Source: Quillaja saponaria
Lineage: Eukaryota > Streptophyta > Magnoliopsida > Fabales > Quillajaceae
DNA: 64,000 nucleotides
Direction: 5' to 3'
Assembly: GCA_029379385.1 (NCBI GenBank)
Contig: CM055610.1
Location: 17,633,422-17,697,421 of the forward strand
The first letter of the stretch is position 1. Each line of letters opens with the position of its first letter. Both the position numbers and the translations under genes were made by a program. Below the pieces are notes generated by a model, which ran no database searches, had not been told where the DNA came from, and saw nothing but the letters and a program-made list of their open reading frames with translations. This document shows positions 13,816 to 24,902 of the stretch, piece after piece.

Positions 13816-16800
13816 ATGGATAAAATATCTGCTCCTCCACGGGAGCGTGCCCAACGTCTTTATGAGAAGGTATTATTTCTCCCTACTTTGTGCTGCACTT
13901 CCTTAATATCTATATAGCTCTCAACTGAGTATATTTCTATACTTTTTTATTATTACTATCAGGCATTTTTTCCATCTAATTTGTTTATTTCTGCTGGTAT
14001 AGAGGTATCATACTGGTTTGCTCATCTTGATGGCCATCTGATCTTTTTATCTCATTTGTTTGTGGGCACTGCTGTCTCTTTCTCCCTCCCTATCTCTAAA
14101 TGCTTTTAGTTTGGATGCTCTATTTATAGGCTAAACATCATTTAGCACATCAATCTTTTTTTTGATTGAGAAAGATATCATTTAGTTCTTCAATCTTTAT
14201 GTGGATCTGGCCCTTATTTGTTCTGCTCTTTTTTATTTTATTTTAATTGTTGTTTTATTTTATTTCCCTTTTTTTGTTTTTGTATCATTTTCTACAAGAA
14301 TAAACTGAGTATGGTTAAAATTGCAAAAGAACTTCTGACTTTCTGGTGTTTGCTAAAGCTTGGTTATGGTGACCATTCTTTTAATCAAGCAATGAAAATA
14401 AATAATTTTCCATGTTATAGAGCCTAAATAATTTAATTTATCCTATATTCAGAATATTGAGTTGGAGAGCAAGCGTCGCAGATCAGCTCAGGCACGAGTT
14501 CCATCTGATCCTAATGCTTGGCAACAGATGCGCGAGAATTATGAAGTGATAATTCTTGAGGATCCTGATTTTTCTGAGAAGCACAACATCGATTATGCTC
14601 TTTGGCTGTTGCATTACAAGCGCATTGAGGAATTGAGGGGACATTTTAATTCTGCCCATGCATCTACTGTTTCACCTTCATCTCAGGGAGTGAAAGGCCC
14701 CACAAGACCTGATAGAGTAACTAAAATAAGAATGCAGTTTAAGACATTCCTTTCTGAAGCATCTGGATTTTTCCATGATCTTATTGTGAAAATCAGAGCT
14801 AAGTATGGAATACCTCTGGATTATTTTTCTGAGGGCTCAGAAAATCGGAATGTTATGGAGAAAGATGGGAAGAAATCTGCTGACATGAAGAAAGGTTTGT
14901 TTTTTTGTCACCGTTGTTATATATATTTGGGTGACCTTGCTCGATACAAAGGATTGTATGGGGAAGGCGACTCCAAAGATCGTGAATATGCAACTGCTTC
15001 AAGTTACTATCTTCAAGCTGCATCTCTTTGGCCCTCCGGTGGGAATCCCCATCATCAGGTTTCTAGAATTTTGTTTACGTTGGTTCTGATATGTAACTTT
15101 AATGTCTTTTCTTACTTTCCTTGGTCATGAGCTTGATAAATGATTGACATATCCTCTTCTTGTTTCAGCTTGCTATATTGGCTTCATATGCTGGTGACGA
15201 TTTGGTGGCATTTTATCGTTATTTTCGGAGTCTGGCCGTGGATAGTCCATTCACAACTGCGAGAGATAACTTAATAGTTGCATTTGAGAAGGTATTGTTT
15301 TTGTGATTTTCACTGTGTCATTTTAGTTTTTGATCCAGAGGATTCTGTGAATTAGTTGAGAAGTTTACTTCAGATGATATATTTCAAATCTTGGTAGGCT
15401 AATCAAATTTGGCATCATTTGTATCTTGATGACTGCTTGTCTATGTATTCATATCATATGTTTATTGAGGTTTGACTTCAGTAATGTCAGCCAATCCATT
15501 TTTTGTTTTATACTGAGTGTATTGTGTCTGGATAAGGATTGACTTGAGATGAGGATGTAGCCTAAGTAGTAACTATATCATTTTTATTTTTATTTTTTGC
15601 TACATGTATGTGTGTGACAAAAGTTTGGAAGAATGGAAAGCCATTTTAGTTGGTAGACAAAATGTAGAGATGCCTTTATTTCTCATGTGTGGCATCAAGA
15701 AAAAGAAGTACATGATGTGGCTTGCCCTTCTGTCTTCCCACGAAATAACCTTAACCGGTAGATTTTCTTGTTGCGAGTTTCATGACATCAATCATTACTG
15801 AATGGCTTTCATGATGCTTGTTGCTAGCCATGAATAAGCATGCTTGTGGTTTAGCTTGAGATTGTTATCTGGACATCAATCTGTTTCAGTTTGAGCACAT
15901 GAAGCAATGTTCGTTTCTGATGATCAGGACTTGTCTCCAGAGTCTGTCTAAAAGATTTTTAGAAGTTGGCTCTCTTCTTGGACTTGCATATCATGATGGG
16001 TTTTTTACCCTGATTTGAAGTTTATTTTGCAGAACCTTAGGTTTACTCATGTAGCATGATTACTGTAGTTTAAGTACTGTGATCCTGTATGTTTTTTTTG
16101 CTGATGCACTTTTGTGTCTGTATTTTGCTACTTTTCTTATTTCTCCTATGTGCCTGCATCTTGCTTTGTATATGTAGTTGCATATTTCTGATATAATGTT
16201 TCAGTTCTTATTGTCGTCAGATTTTGGCAATTTTGAACTGACCCTCTACTTGATGAAGTTATTTAAGTCATTTGGCCTCTAGTGCTGTTTCATAGGATCT
16301 CAGATAGATTTCACTTTATGTATCATTATGGCTCCATCTTTCCCTTGTTAGTGTAGGTAAATTTAGATAAATTACTATTGGTTGAGTAACAGATTGGGAA
16401 ACTGCAACTGCAATTGTCTTCTGCTTCACTAATCTGGTTTTCCTTTTTACAATATGGTAGAATCGTCAGAATTATTGTCAGCTTCCTGGGGATGTTAAAG
16501 TTTCTGCAGTCAAGGAATCACGTGCGCGTTTGACTGGCAAAGGAAGAGGAAAAGTGGAAGCAAAAATTACTTTAAGGGATACCAGTGCGGAAGCTGGCCT
16601 TGGAAAGCAAGAAGCATCCAATATCCATTTGATATACAAATTCTTTCGCACCCGATTTGTGCGCCTAAATGGAATTCTTTTCACGCGCACAAGGTAATTA
16701 ATACCAATCATACTCTCTTTCATTCCCTCCATCACACAAATTTACCATGTTACTATTCCAAACACATTGACAGACACACGTATCTTTGAACAAATATGTC

Positions 16801-18766
16801 TTTTTATATTTCTATGCGAGTCACTCCATCTATCTGACCATTTCTTATGTCTTCCTTTCTATGTTGTAATAGCTTGGAGACTTTTGCAGAAGTTCTCTCT
16901 CTTGTTAGCAATGGACTGCGTGAGCTTTTGTCTTCGGGGCCAGAAGAGGGTCTGAATTTTGGCTCAGATGTTCATGAGAATGGACTTTTCGTTGTTCGAG
17001 TAATATCAATTCTTATATTCACTGTTCATAATGTGATTAAGGAAGCTGAAGGTCAGACGTATGCAGAAATTGTACAGCGTGCTGTTTTACTTCAGAATTC
17101 ATTTACTGCAGCTTTTGAATTGGTGGGACACATAATGGAGAGATGTTCACAGCTGCATGATCCTTCTTCGAGTTACCTGTTACCAGGCATTTTGGTTTTT
17201 GTGGAATGGTTGGCATGTTGTCCTGATCTAGCTTCAGGCAATGACACTGATGAGAATCAGGCAACTGTTAGATCAAAATTTTGGTATGGATTCATATCCT
17301 TCTTGAATAAACTCTTGTCGAGTGGGGCAATGCCTATAGAAGATGATGAAGAAGAGACTTGCTTTCATAATATGAGTAGGTATGAAGAAGGGGAAACTGA
17401 AAACCGTCTTGCATTATGGGAGGACTTTGAATTAAGAGGATTTGTTCCACTTCTTCCTGCGCAGACCATTTTGGATTTTTCAAGGAAGCATTTTTTTGGA
17501 GGTGACGTTGTTAAGGAGAGAAAAGCCCGACTGAAAAGGATTTTTGCAGCAGGAAAATCTTTGGCAAATGTTGTTAGGGTTGATAAACAAACAATATATT
17601 TTAACTCAAAGGTGAAGAAATTTATGATTGGTGTTGAGCCTCAAAGGACAGATGATTTGATGCTCAATGCCTTTTCAGGTGCAGAAAATGTAATGCGAGA
17701 GATTCCAGTGGAAACAACAAAGTTGGGATTTCTTCAGCCGAAACCGCATCTGTATATTGAAGGGGAAGAGGAAGATGAAGTTATTGTTTTTAAACCAATA
17801 GTGGTTGAGAAGCAAAATGATGTAGTTTCTTCGAAATGGGCACCCTATGAGGGCTTAAAGCCAATTCAAAATGCTTCTGGAGGTGATCCAAAGTTCAATG
17901 GAAGTTTTACTTCAGCCCCTCTTGAAAGTCTTCAACAGATACACATGCCTCTATCTGTTGGTGGTGTCATGCCTCAGCCTCTGCATCCAATTCAAGCCCG
18001 TGATTCAAGGTGGTTAGAGGAAGAAGCTTCTCTTGTTAATAGTCTAAAAGGTCTTAGGGTCTTGGAGAATGGGCATTCAATGAAATATGAGGTGCAAGAA
18101 TCTGTAGGCTTGTCTAATTCCTGTGCAACCTCTGTTCCTATCAGACAATATACCGATGTTACTGCTAGTGGCATGTTGTATGGTCTCTCAAATGCTCCAG
18201 ATGCTGTTATACCATCGAAAATTGATGCTATTGCATCGTTTGGTGCTACAACTGACAACATGGCTTTGAAGACATCATCCGCCTTGCATGCGGGGTTGAG
18301 AAAATCTCCAGTCAGTCGACCTGCTAGGCACCTTGGGCCTCCTCCTGGCTTCAGCTTCCCTGTTAAACAAGTGAATGAATCCTCTGGTTCTGATTTAATG
18401 AATGGTAATCTACTACTGGATGATTACAGTTGGTTGGATGGTTATAAACTTCCATCATCAACTAAAAGCTTAGGGCCAGGTGGTCCCATCACATACTCCC
18501 ATATAAATTCTCAGCAGATCAGTAACAGCAATGGCTTGAGTGGGACAGGAAATTTTCCATTTCCTGGAAAACAGGTTCCGCCAATGTCATTTCAAGTGGA
18601 GAAGCAGAATGGTCAGCAAGATTACCAAACATATGATTATGTCAAAGCACACCATGAACAACATTTGCAGCCACTGCAACTGATCAAAACTGGAGACCAG
18701 CATTTTCCTCCAATGCCTGAGCAATTTCAAGGAAATTCGATCTGGACAGGTCGTTACTTCGTGTGA
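13816..18766 (+). CDS. SMG7: SMG7 copy A, nonsense-mediated mRNA decay factor
   Basis: SMG7 binds phosphorylated UPF1 through a 14-3-3-like domain and directs the target mRNA to decay; in Arabidopsis it is also needed to leave meiosis. Exons: 13816-13869, 14453-15058, 15169-15291, 16461-16693 and 16873-18766, giving 969 residues. The 14-3-3-like/TPR fold spans about residues 20-200, with K74 (LHYKRIEEL) and R182 (GDLARYKGLYGE) at the positions I infer for the phosphoserine-binding pair. The EST1-type helical region runs to about residue 520, followed by a disordered tail with RPARHLGPPPGFSFPV and the end WTGRYFV. The start is ATG 13816 because the upstream in-frame pair ATG-ATG at 13801/13804 is closed by TAG 13813-13815; copy B has CAG there. 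Two conserved splice sites lie after the stop. Family call very sure. Confidence 0.95.
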
Positions 18767-18786
18767 TGTCAGTATGAGTATACTTG

Positions 18787-18972
18787 GTATGAACATATTT
18801 TTGAAGTAATCTCTTGTTGTGTATTTTACTTGACATCTAACATATTTATGTTCTTGATGTCTTCAAGAGTGATTATTGAGAATGTACTGCATCCTTTTGC
18901 TACCCAATCCAAACTCCACTTGCTGCTTGTTAGTGAAATTTTTTGAGTATGGGTGGCCTTGGCTTCTTGCAG
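18787..18972 (+). other. Predicted 3'UTR intron 1 of SMG7-A
   Basis: After the stop at 18766, a donor-like TTGGTATGAAC (GT at 18787) and a strong acceptor CTTCTTGCAG ending at 18972 bracket about 186 bases. The acceptor and the following 18-base exon (18973-18990, ending AAAAAG before GTGAGC) are conserved in copy B. The exact donor is uncertain: GACAG/GTCGTT inside the last codons is an alternative. Confidence 0.6.
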
Positions 18973-18990
18973 GCACTTGCTACTAAAAAG

Positions 18991-19180
18991 GTGAGCATTT
19001 GTTTTGATTGTCTTTACCTTCCTCTTTCTTCTTTTGATAGAGAAGCTCTTGTGTGTCTCTGCATTAAAGCTGAATATTTTTTATTTGTATTTTATGCGTC
19101 TACCCTTGACTCTTACCTTTCGGTGTTTGGGGTTTGCTAGTGATCGTGTTTGCCCTTACTTTTGATGCCACATTATGCAG
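18991..19180 (+). other. Predicted 3'UTR intron 2 of SMG7-A
   Basis: Donor GTGAGC at 18991 and acceptor TTATGCAG ending at 19180 are followed by a conserved terminal exon from 19181 (AATTGCGTGCTCC). An intron more than 55 bases after a stop codon is a classic trigger of NMD in plants. Published work on SMG7 autoregulation involves such 3'UTR introns. Confidence 0.6.
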
Positions 19181-19757
19181 AATTGCGTGCTCCTGTCCCG
19201 GTGGAAGAGAAATATGCATCATCTCTTCTGATTCAAAGTTCTTAGAAGTAAATGCCTTGTCAGGTTACCTGGGGTGGATAGAAGGTGTTGATAAGATTAT
19301 CCGGTCTCTTTGGGGCTTTCATCTCCTGGAATTGGTGCAACAATTGTTAGCTCACTGTTCTACTGGAACTGTCATGATGGTTTATGTGCCAGAACCGTTA
19401 CTACCTTCGTTTGGCAGCAGATGGCTCATGGTACTTGGCCCTCAACTTAATACGGACAAAGCGTCAGGCCTCTCGTTGAGATGGTTGCTAGATGTGAACT
19501 GGATGTCAGAAGTTGGTTAGTGGGATATGATAATGACATAATGGAATACATTTGGGTAAGTACAAGTATGATGTATGGTGGTTAAGTACTTATAATGCAC
19601 CGCGTGTCACAAGTGATATGTCTTATTTTCTGTTTCAAAGTTGGGTTTGATTCATACTTTACTATAGTAATAATCCCTGTTGGATGCATCTCCTTGGTTT
19701 TGTCCAATTAAAAAAGATATTTTGAAGTGAGGATCATGTTTGGTTATTGCTGGGTTG

Positions 19758-22700
19758 TAATACTGTTTATAAGTTGCTATTTTTTAAGTCAATATCATGT
19801 TTAACTGTTTATAAGTTGCTTCATTTTGGGCACAGAAATTTAAATACTTTTTTTATATAGTTGCCATTTTGTTTGAAACCTTTGTTTTTGGCGTGTTCTT
19901 GTATAGATACTAGTTTCACAGAATTGAAATATTTTGTTTCCTGTTGTACGATATGGTCAAAATATTTGGGTATGTGATGATGCCAAAGAAGAAAGAAAGA
20001 AAAAAATCATCCACGGTCTTCAAACAATTCAAAATTCTTGCAAGCTTAAAATCATATTTCATTTCAATTCATCTTTCTCCAAATCCAACTTAAATATCAT
20101 AATCCAGTCCCCCAAAGTACTTCTTTAACTTTTTCTGAGCCGAGTTGCCTCCTGCTAAGGCTCAATCACCATACCATTGCAAATAGTGGTAGTGTGTCAC
20201 ATTTCAGCCACTTCTCTCCCCTTCCATCCTTCATTGGGGTTTAGAGAAGAAGGGGATGAAGGTCTTGCTGTCCATTTGGGCTTTTGGATATGGATTTGGT
20301 ATTTAAACATGAGTTGAGCCTTTTATTGATTGAAATTAGTAATACTAATAGAGTTAATTTTGGGTATTGATACGTGGACTACAAAAAAATGTTAGGTGCA
20401 CTAGAAGAAAACTAAAAGACAAAAAAAATAAACATTATCTCTCTTACTTGTAGTTCACATATAAAGTTGGGATAATGCACATATCACTACCCTTAACCTT
20501 TAACATGTTTATGTTTGATTCTCACTTCTCGTGTTTAAATTTAAAATATCATGAGAGATTAAAATTATTTGTAATTACTTCAAGACAAATGAATTTTGTT
20601 ACATGTATAGGAACGTATCTAGATTAATTTAGTGTAGGTAAAATTTTCCCCATATTTTAACTAATTGAATCCGTACAGTTCCTTGATTTTTGTTAGTTAT
20701 TATTTTAAATGTAACAAATCATATCTATATTATCTTTAAATTATGTATGAATTTTTTAAAGAAAATATAAGAAAAACCTTAAACTATGTATATAATGAAA
20801 TTTTAATATAATATTAATTTTTTATTTGACCTTATAAAATATTTTTATTACAAAATAAATTATCTCAGTAATTTGAATTAGATTTTACTTTGGTCTTTAC
20901 ATTTTATTTTATTCTTTATAGTTCAAATCACTTCCAACCGTGTTACAAATGACGACAAGGACGAATTGGTGCAATTTTGCTTACAGTGGTCCAATTACAA
21001 CAAAATAAATAAGAGACTGAAGTGAAATTTGACTTGAATTATAAGGACCAAGGGCATAATTTAGTCTTATTTTTATTGTGCATATATTTTAAATATTTTA
21101 CTTGTATTTTTCCATGTTTTAATATTGGTATTCATATATTTTTCTCTTTTTCATTGTGTTATAAAAAATAAATAAAAAATCCTTGTTAGAGGTGAAAAAT
21201 AAAGTAAAAAAACACTATTATTTTGTAAAATCTTAGTCACAAGAATAGAACCAGTGTGTAGTTTGAAATGAATTCGTGTCTACTAAAAGACAATAATTCA
21301 GATTGATATATTAGTTAAAAATTATCAGGTAAAAAAGTTTATCAGCAAAAACTTTTAGGTGAGAAACATGATGCTCAGTTGAATTTAACAGATCAACCCA
21401 TGGTTTCATCAATTCTTATATCTTTTTTAGATTTATTACTAATATACAATTCATAGGTCATGGGTTCAACCCACGAATTTAGTGAATTAGTAGGTTGACT
21501 GAATGCATACAATTCTTAATCTTTTAAATTAAAAATATAATATGTGAGTAGAACTCAAGTTGAGTGGATTTGAGTCAATTAAAACTTAATTAGAAAATAA
21601 AAAATTCACTCAATTCATCTAAATTTATTCACACAACTCTTAAGTTCTGTCTCCATATTCATTCAATTCACTCAATTAACTAAGAAAGAAAAGATCCATA
21701 TAAAAATGTAAAGCTTCAACGAAGAGGGTTTGCTAATTAATGAGAGTTTCAACCTCCAAAACCTAGTAGTAGTATTTTAAGGCTTGGCTTGTGTTGAGAG
21801 GAAAAAAAGCCTATCAACTATGCCTTAACAAAAGGTTGAATTATGTATTGGATTTATGTTGTCACTTGGACACGAGAATATGTTATGCTCTTTCTTTTTT
21901 CATGCACTATTTTAAATTTGAAATCAAATAAAGTAAATGTGTGAAAATTCATCATTATCTTGTTCAATATTTTTAATATGAACCACAACTTCTTTCAATT
22001 TTAATTTATTTTCCACGAACCCATAAATAGTTATGAAAAATTTAACATTATCATGTTATATATTATACATAAATTTAATACGGAATCAAAGAACTAAGAC
22101 AAAATAATTATAACAATGAGGCAGTTATGGAGGTAGAAGTTTACATTTAATTGAATGTGAAAATAAGAAGGTAGACTTAAGACAATCAAATAGAGTTGAA
22201 AATGAAGAAGAAAAAAATACACACACCTTAAGAAGTTTACTTTTAATTGAATATGAAAATAAGAAGTCCACACTTAATCAACAATTAAGGGATTAAAACA
22301 AGACACTCTAAAAAATAAAAGAGAAACTTAGAAAACAACTAAAATAACACAATATAATAAATTCACATTAAATTAACACATGAATTATTTCTTTCAGCAA
22401 CATTTTGGTAAACATAATAGAATATAGTTGTGTACAAAATCATCATCTTTGTCGCTGATAATTTAGTAATTATAAATTAATCTCATATTGAGCATTAATA
22501 TCAATTTCTATCATTATCTAGCTTCTAAGCTCTTCTTCATGTTCAGCTACCTCATTCCAAGCACGATATCGATCTAATTATAATTTTATACTTCAATCTC
22601 TTAACAATTGAAATCTTTTCATAATGAATTTCTTGTGATGGAGGTGCTAATATTACTTTTGGGATGAATATTTGATGGAACTTGCAACAGGCTTCTCTCT

Positions 22701-23061
22701 CACCTTATTTCCTACCACTTAATATAATTAGGCTCAGGTTTCCTAAATCATCCAACTTTCTTGAGGATTTTTAATAACCTAGCTAACCATGATGATATGC
22801 ACTGCTACACTTATTGTTTGTGGAAAACATATGCGTGCTCTCAAAGTCTAGTTTCACCCCATCATGTATCCTTATTGGGATCGGTATATTTATTGACACA
22901 GCATATTTGTTTTTTCAATGTTAAAGCATTAAATCTTGGATCATACGAAAATTAATGATTATTGTAAGTGTGTTGCACGATTGTCTCAGCATTTTGTTTG
23001 ATTTAATAATTTGACTCATATGAAAATAGTGAATTTCATGTGGTGTTGTTAAATGTGATAG
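19758..23061. other. Spacer between the two SMG7 copies
   Basis: This is unique AT-rich DNA with no convincing gene. It includes two near-identical segments (AGAAGTTTAC.TTTAATTGAAT, about 22137 and 22229, 92 bases apart) and a stretch near 20480-20560 like common plant repeat tails. No transposase or terminal repeats were seen. Confidence 0.6.
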
Positions 23062-23355
23062 GAAAAATGAAATGCAAAAAGGTAAAGAAAAAAAGTAAGA
23101 GAGTTTTATTGGTTGGGTGAAATGTGAACCTCTCAGTTTTGCTAAAGAAAAATCTGTACTTTAACTAAATAAAACAAGAAATATTCATAATCCCAAAATA
23201 TAGTCAATTATTACAAAGAAAAGGGAATGCCCAAAATGATTCCTCAAAACGACGTCATTTATAATTGCCGCCTGAGATCTAACCCAACCCGGTAAGAAAA
23301 GAAAAACCACTTTGAATTCCTAGCCTCATCCCCATTGAGCACCAAATAAACGACC

Positions 23356-23357
<2 letters not shown>

Positions 23358-23391
<34 letters not shown>
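23358..23391. repeat. (CT)n microsatellite in the SMG7-B leader
   Basis: A long CT run lies just upstream of the telo-box at 23401. The matching tract in copy A (about 12155-12169) is much shorter, so the repeat has expanded in B or contracted in A. Confidence 0.85.
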
Positions 23392-23392
<1 letters not shown>

Positions 23393-23400
23393 ACGCGACG

Positions 23401-23409
23401 AAACCCTAG
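23401..23409 (+). promoter_or_regulatory. Telo-box in the SMG7-B leader
   Basis: AAACCCTAG lies at the same relative position as in copy A. About 150 bases upstream, near 23248-23262, copy B has the ACGT-core palindrome AAAACGACGTCATTT, a bZIP-type site. In copy A the same place reads AAAACGGCGTCGTTT and the ACGT core is lost. Confidence 0.5.
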
Positions 23410-23490
23410 CATAGACTTTTCTTCATTCTATGTCAAAGCTTCAACCCGATGATCTGATCATAGACGTATTTGGTGGATCCGATTACAGAG

Positions 23491-24865
23491 GTGAGTCATT
23501 TATCTTTTTGCGAAACTTCACTCTTTATTTCTGAATGTGTTCAAATTTTGGTGGAATTGAAACCTATTGATTTAATTATTCTCTATCGTTTATGGATTTG
23601 ACGGATCTTGTTTTATTTCTTTTGTGTACTATGATTATTTGTTCGATATAATTTTAGTTTGGAAAGTTTGGATATATTTTTTGAATATTTACTTCTTTAC
23701 ATGGTGTTTTATTGTGGAAAGTTTCTGGGTCTTATTTCAAGTTAGTTCTTGAAAGATTAATTGTTGGGTTAATCAAGCTGTAAATTTAGTTTCTTAAGGT
23801 TGACCTTTTTATTGGTGTTTTTCTTTTTTGTATTGGTAAGAATGGTTTTATAGAGTTTCTGCTAATTAAAATTTTGATCGTACTTTTTTTTCTTTTTCCC
23901 TTTCACAGCCGTCAAATGGGTTGTACGAATTCATGCAAAACTATATCTGACATCTTATAAAATGGAAAATATTTTTTTGATGAGCTGCATTGTTTTCATA
24001 TTGATGCATCAGTGGATTGGTTATGGTTGGTCATACATTTTGGGTTGAGTAGTAGCATGCATATGTTCTAATAAGAGCTCCAAAGTTGGTTTGCTCTAAT
24101 TTTGTGATATGACTTGGTTCCTTTTATAAACTAGTGATCTTGGGCATTGACTGTTAAGATGATCACCATGGATGGACAATAGAACTGGGGTGCATTTCTC
24201 TTGGACACTATTTTAAGAAATGGGACTTCAATTCTGTATCATTATGAGCTGCTGTAGAATGGGAGACAACATGAGTGTGTTCTCTTACATCGTTATACTT
24301 TTTATGATAACCATGTTAGTTTGATATAATACCTTTTTGCTGAAGATGCTGGAGTAGAAGCGGCAATAAATGCCAAATCTTTATTGGTCCGTGCTACTTG
24401 TTTTGGATTGAATATCATGTTGAAGGATTTCTTAGGGATTAGCTTTGGTGTCAATGAGACTGATTGGAAGTAAATAGATGTTACAGTAGAATAGAGTCAT
24501 CATTTTGTCTGTTAGAAGTTGAAGCTGTCTTTTATTTAAAATTTTTTGTTTTTTCTGATCAAATAATAATATCAAGGAGCTTGTAGTAGACAAGAGATAT
24601 TTCATTTAAGATTGGAAGATGATATGTAATTAGATCGATTTTATTGTTAGTTATGTACTGGGATAATGAATTAATTTTATTTTTTTTGGGTTGATTTGGC
24701 ATCAAGCAATCACCCAATCTTAGATGTTACTTAAGTTTCTATATACTTGTATATTTTTCTTGATCCCCTCATCCCGCTTTATTGTTTAGTTAATGTTGTT
24801 GATTTAAAAATATATTTTGATGTCTCATCTTAAAGCTGAGCATTCTTTGTCTACATATTTTGCAG
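23491..24865 (+). other. 5'UTR (leader) intron of SMG7-B
   Basis: Donor GTGAGTCA directly follows the exon ending at 23490; acceptor TTTTGCAG ends at 24865. Homologous to the leader intron of copy A. Confidence 0.75.
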
Positions 24866-24870
24866 ATTTA

Positions 24871-24876
24871 ATGTAA
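24871..24876 (+). promoter_or_regulatory. Start-stop uORF (ATG-TAA) in the SMG7-B leader
   Basis: Where copy A has ATGGAA opening an 11-codon uORF, copy B reads ATGTAA, a start codon directly followed by a stop. It lies 27 bases before the main ATG at 24903. Start-stop elements can stall initiating ribosomes; a role here is inference. Confidence 0.5.
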
Positions 24877-24902
24877 GTTGAAGTTATTGAAATATTTGAT
24901 GG

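Larger units (their letters stand above)
11837..19757 (+). repeat. Tandem duplication unit A (whole SMG7 locus)
   Basis: This block realigns with 23062-30658 from promoter to beyond the 3'UTR. The left limit lies near AAAAATGAAATGCAA in both copies. The right limit lies after the shared GTTATTGCTGG.TTGTAAT stretch, beyond which the copies no longer match. Introns also align, with scattered small indels, so this is a DNA-level tandem duplication and not a retrocopy. Confidence 0.85.

Noticed and set aside
16847..16872. Start of the last SMG7-A exon at the in-frame ATG 16847
   Set aside because: It lies in the intron; the acceptor TAATAG at 16867-16872 joins in phase to the donor at 16693. The same holds for 27721 in copy B.
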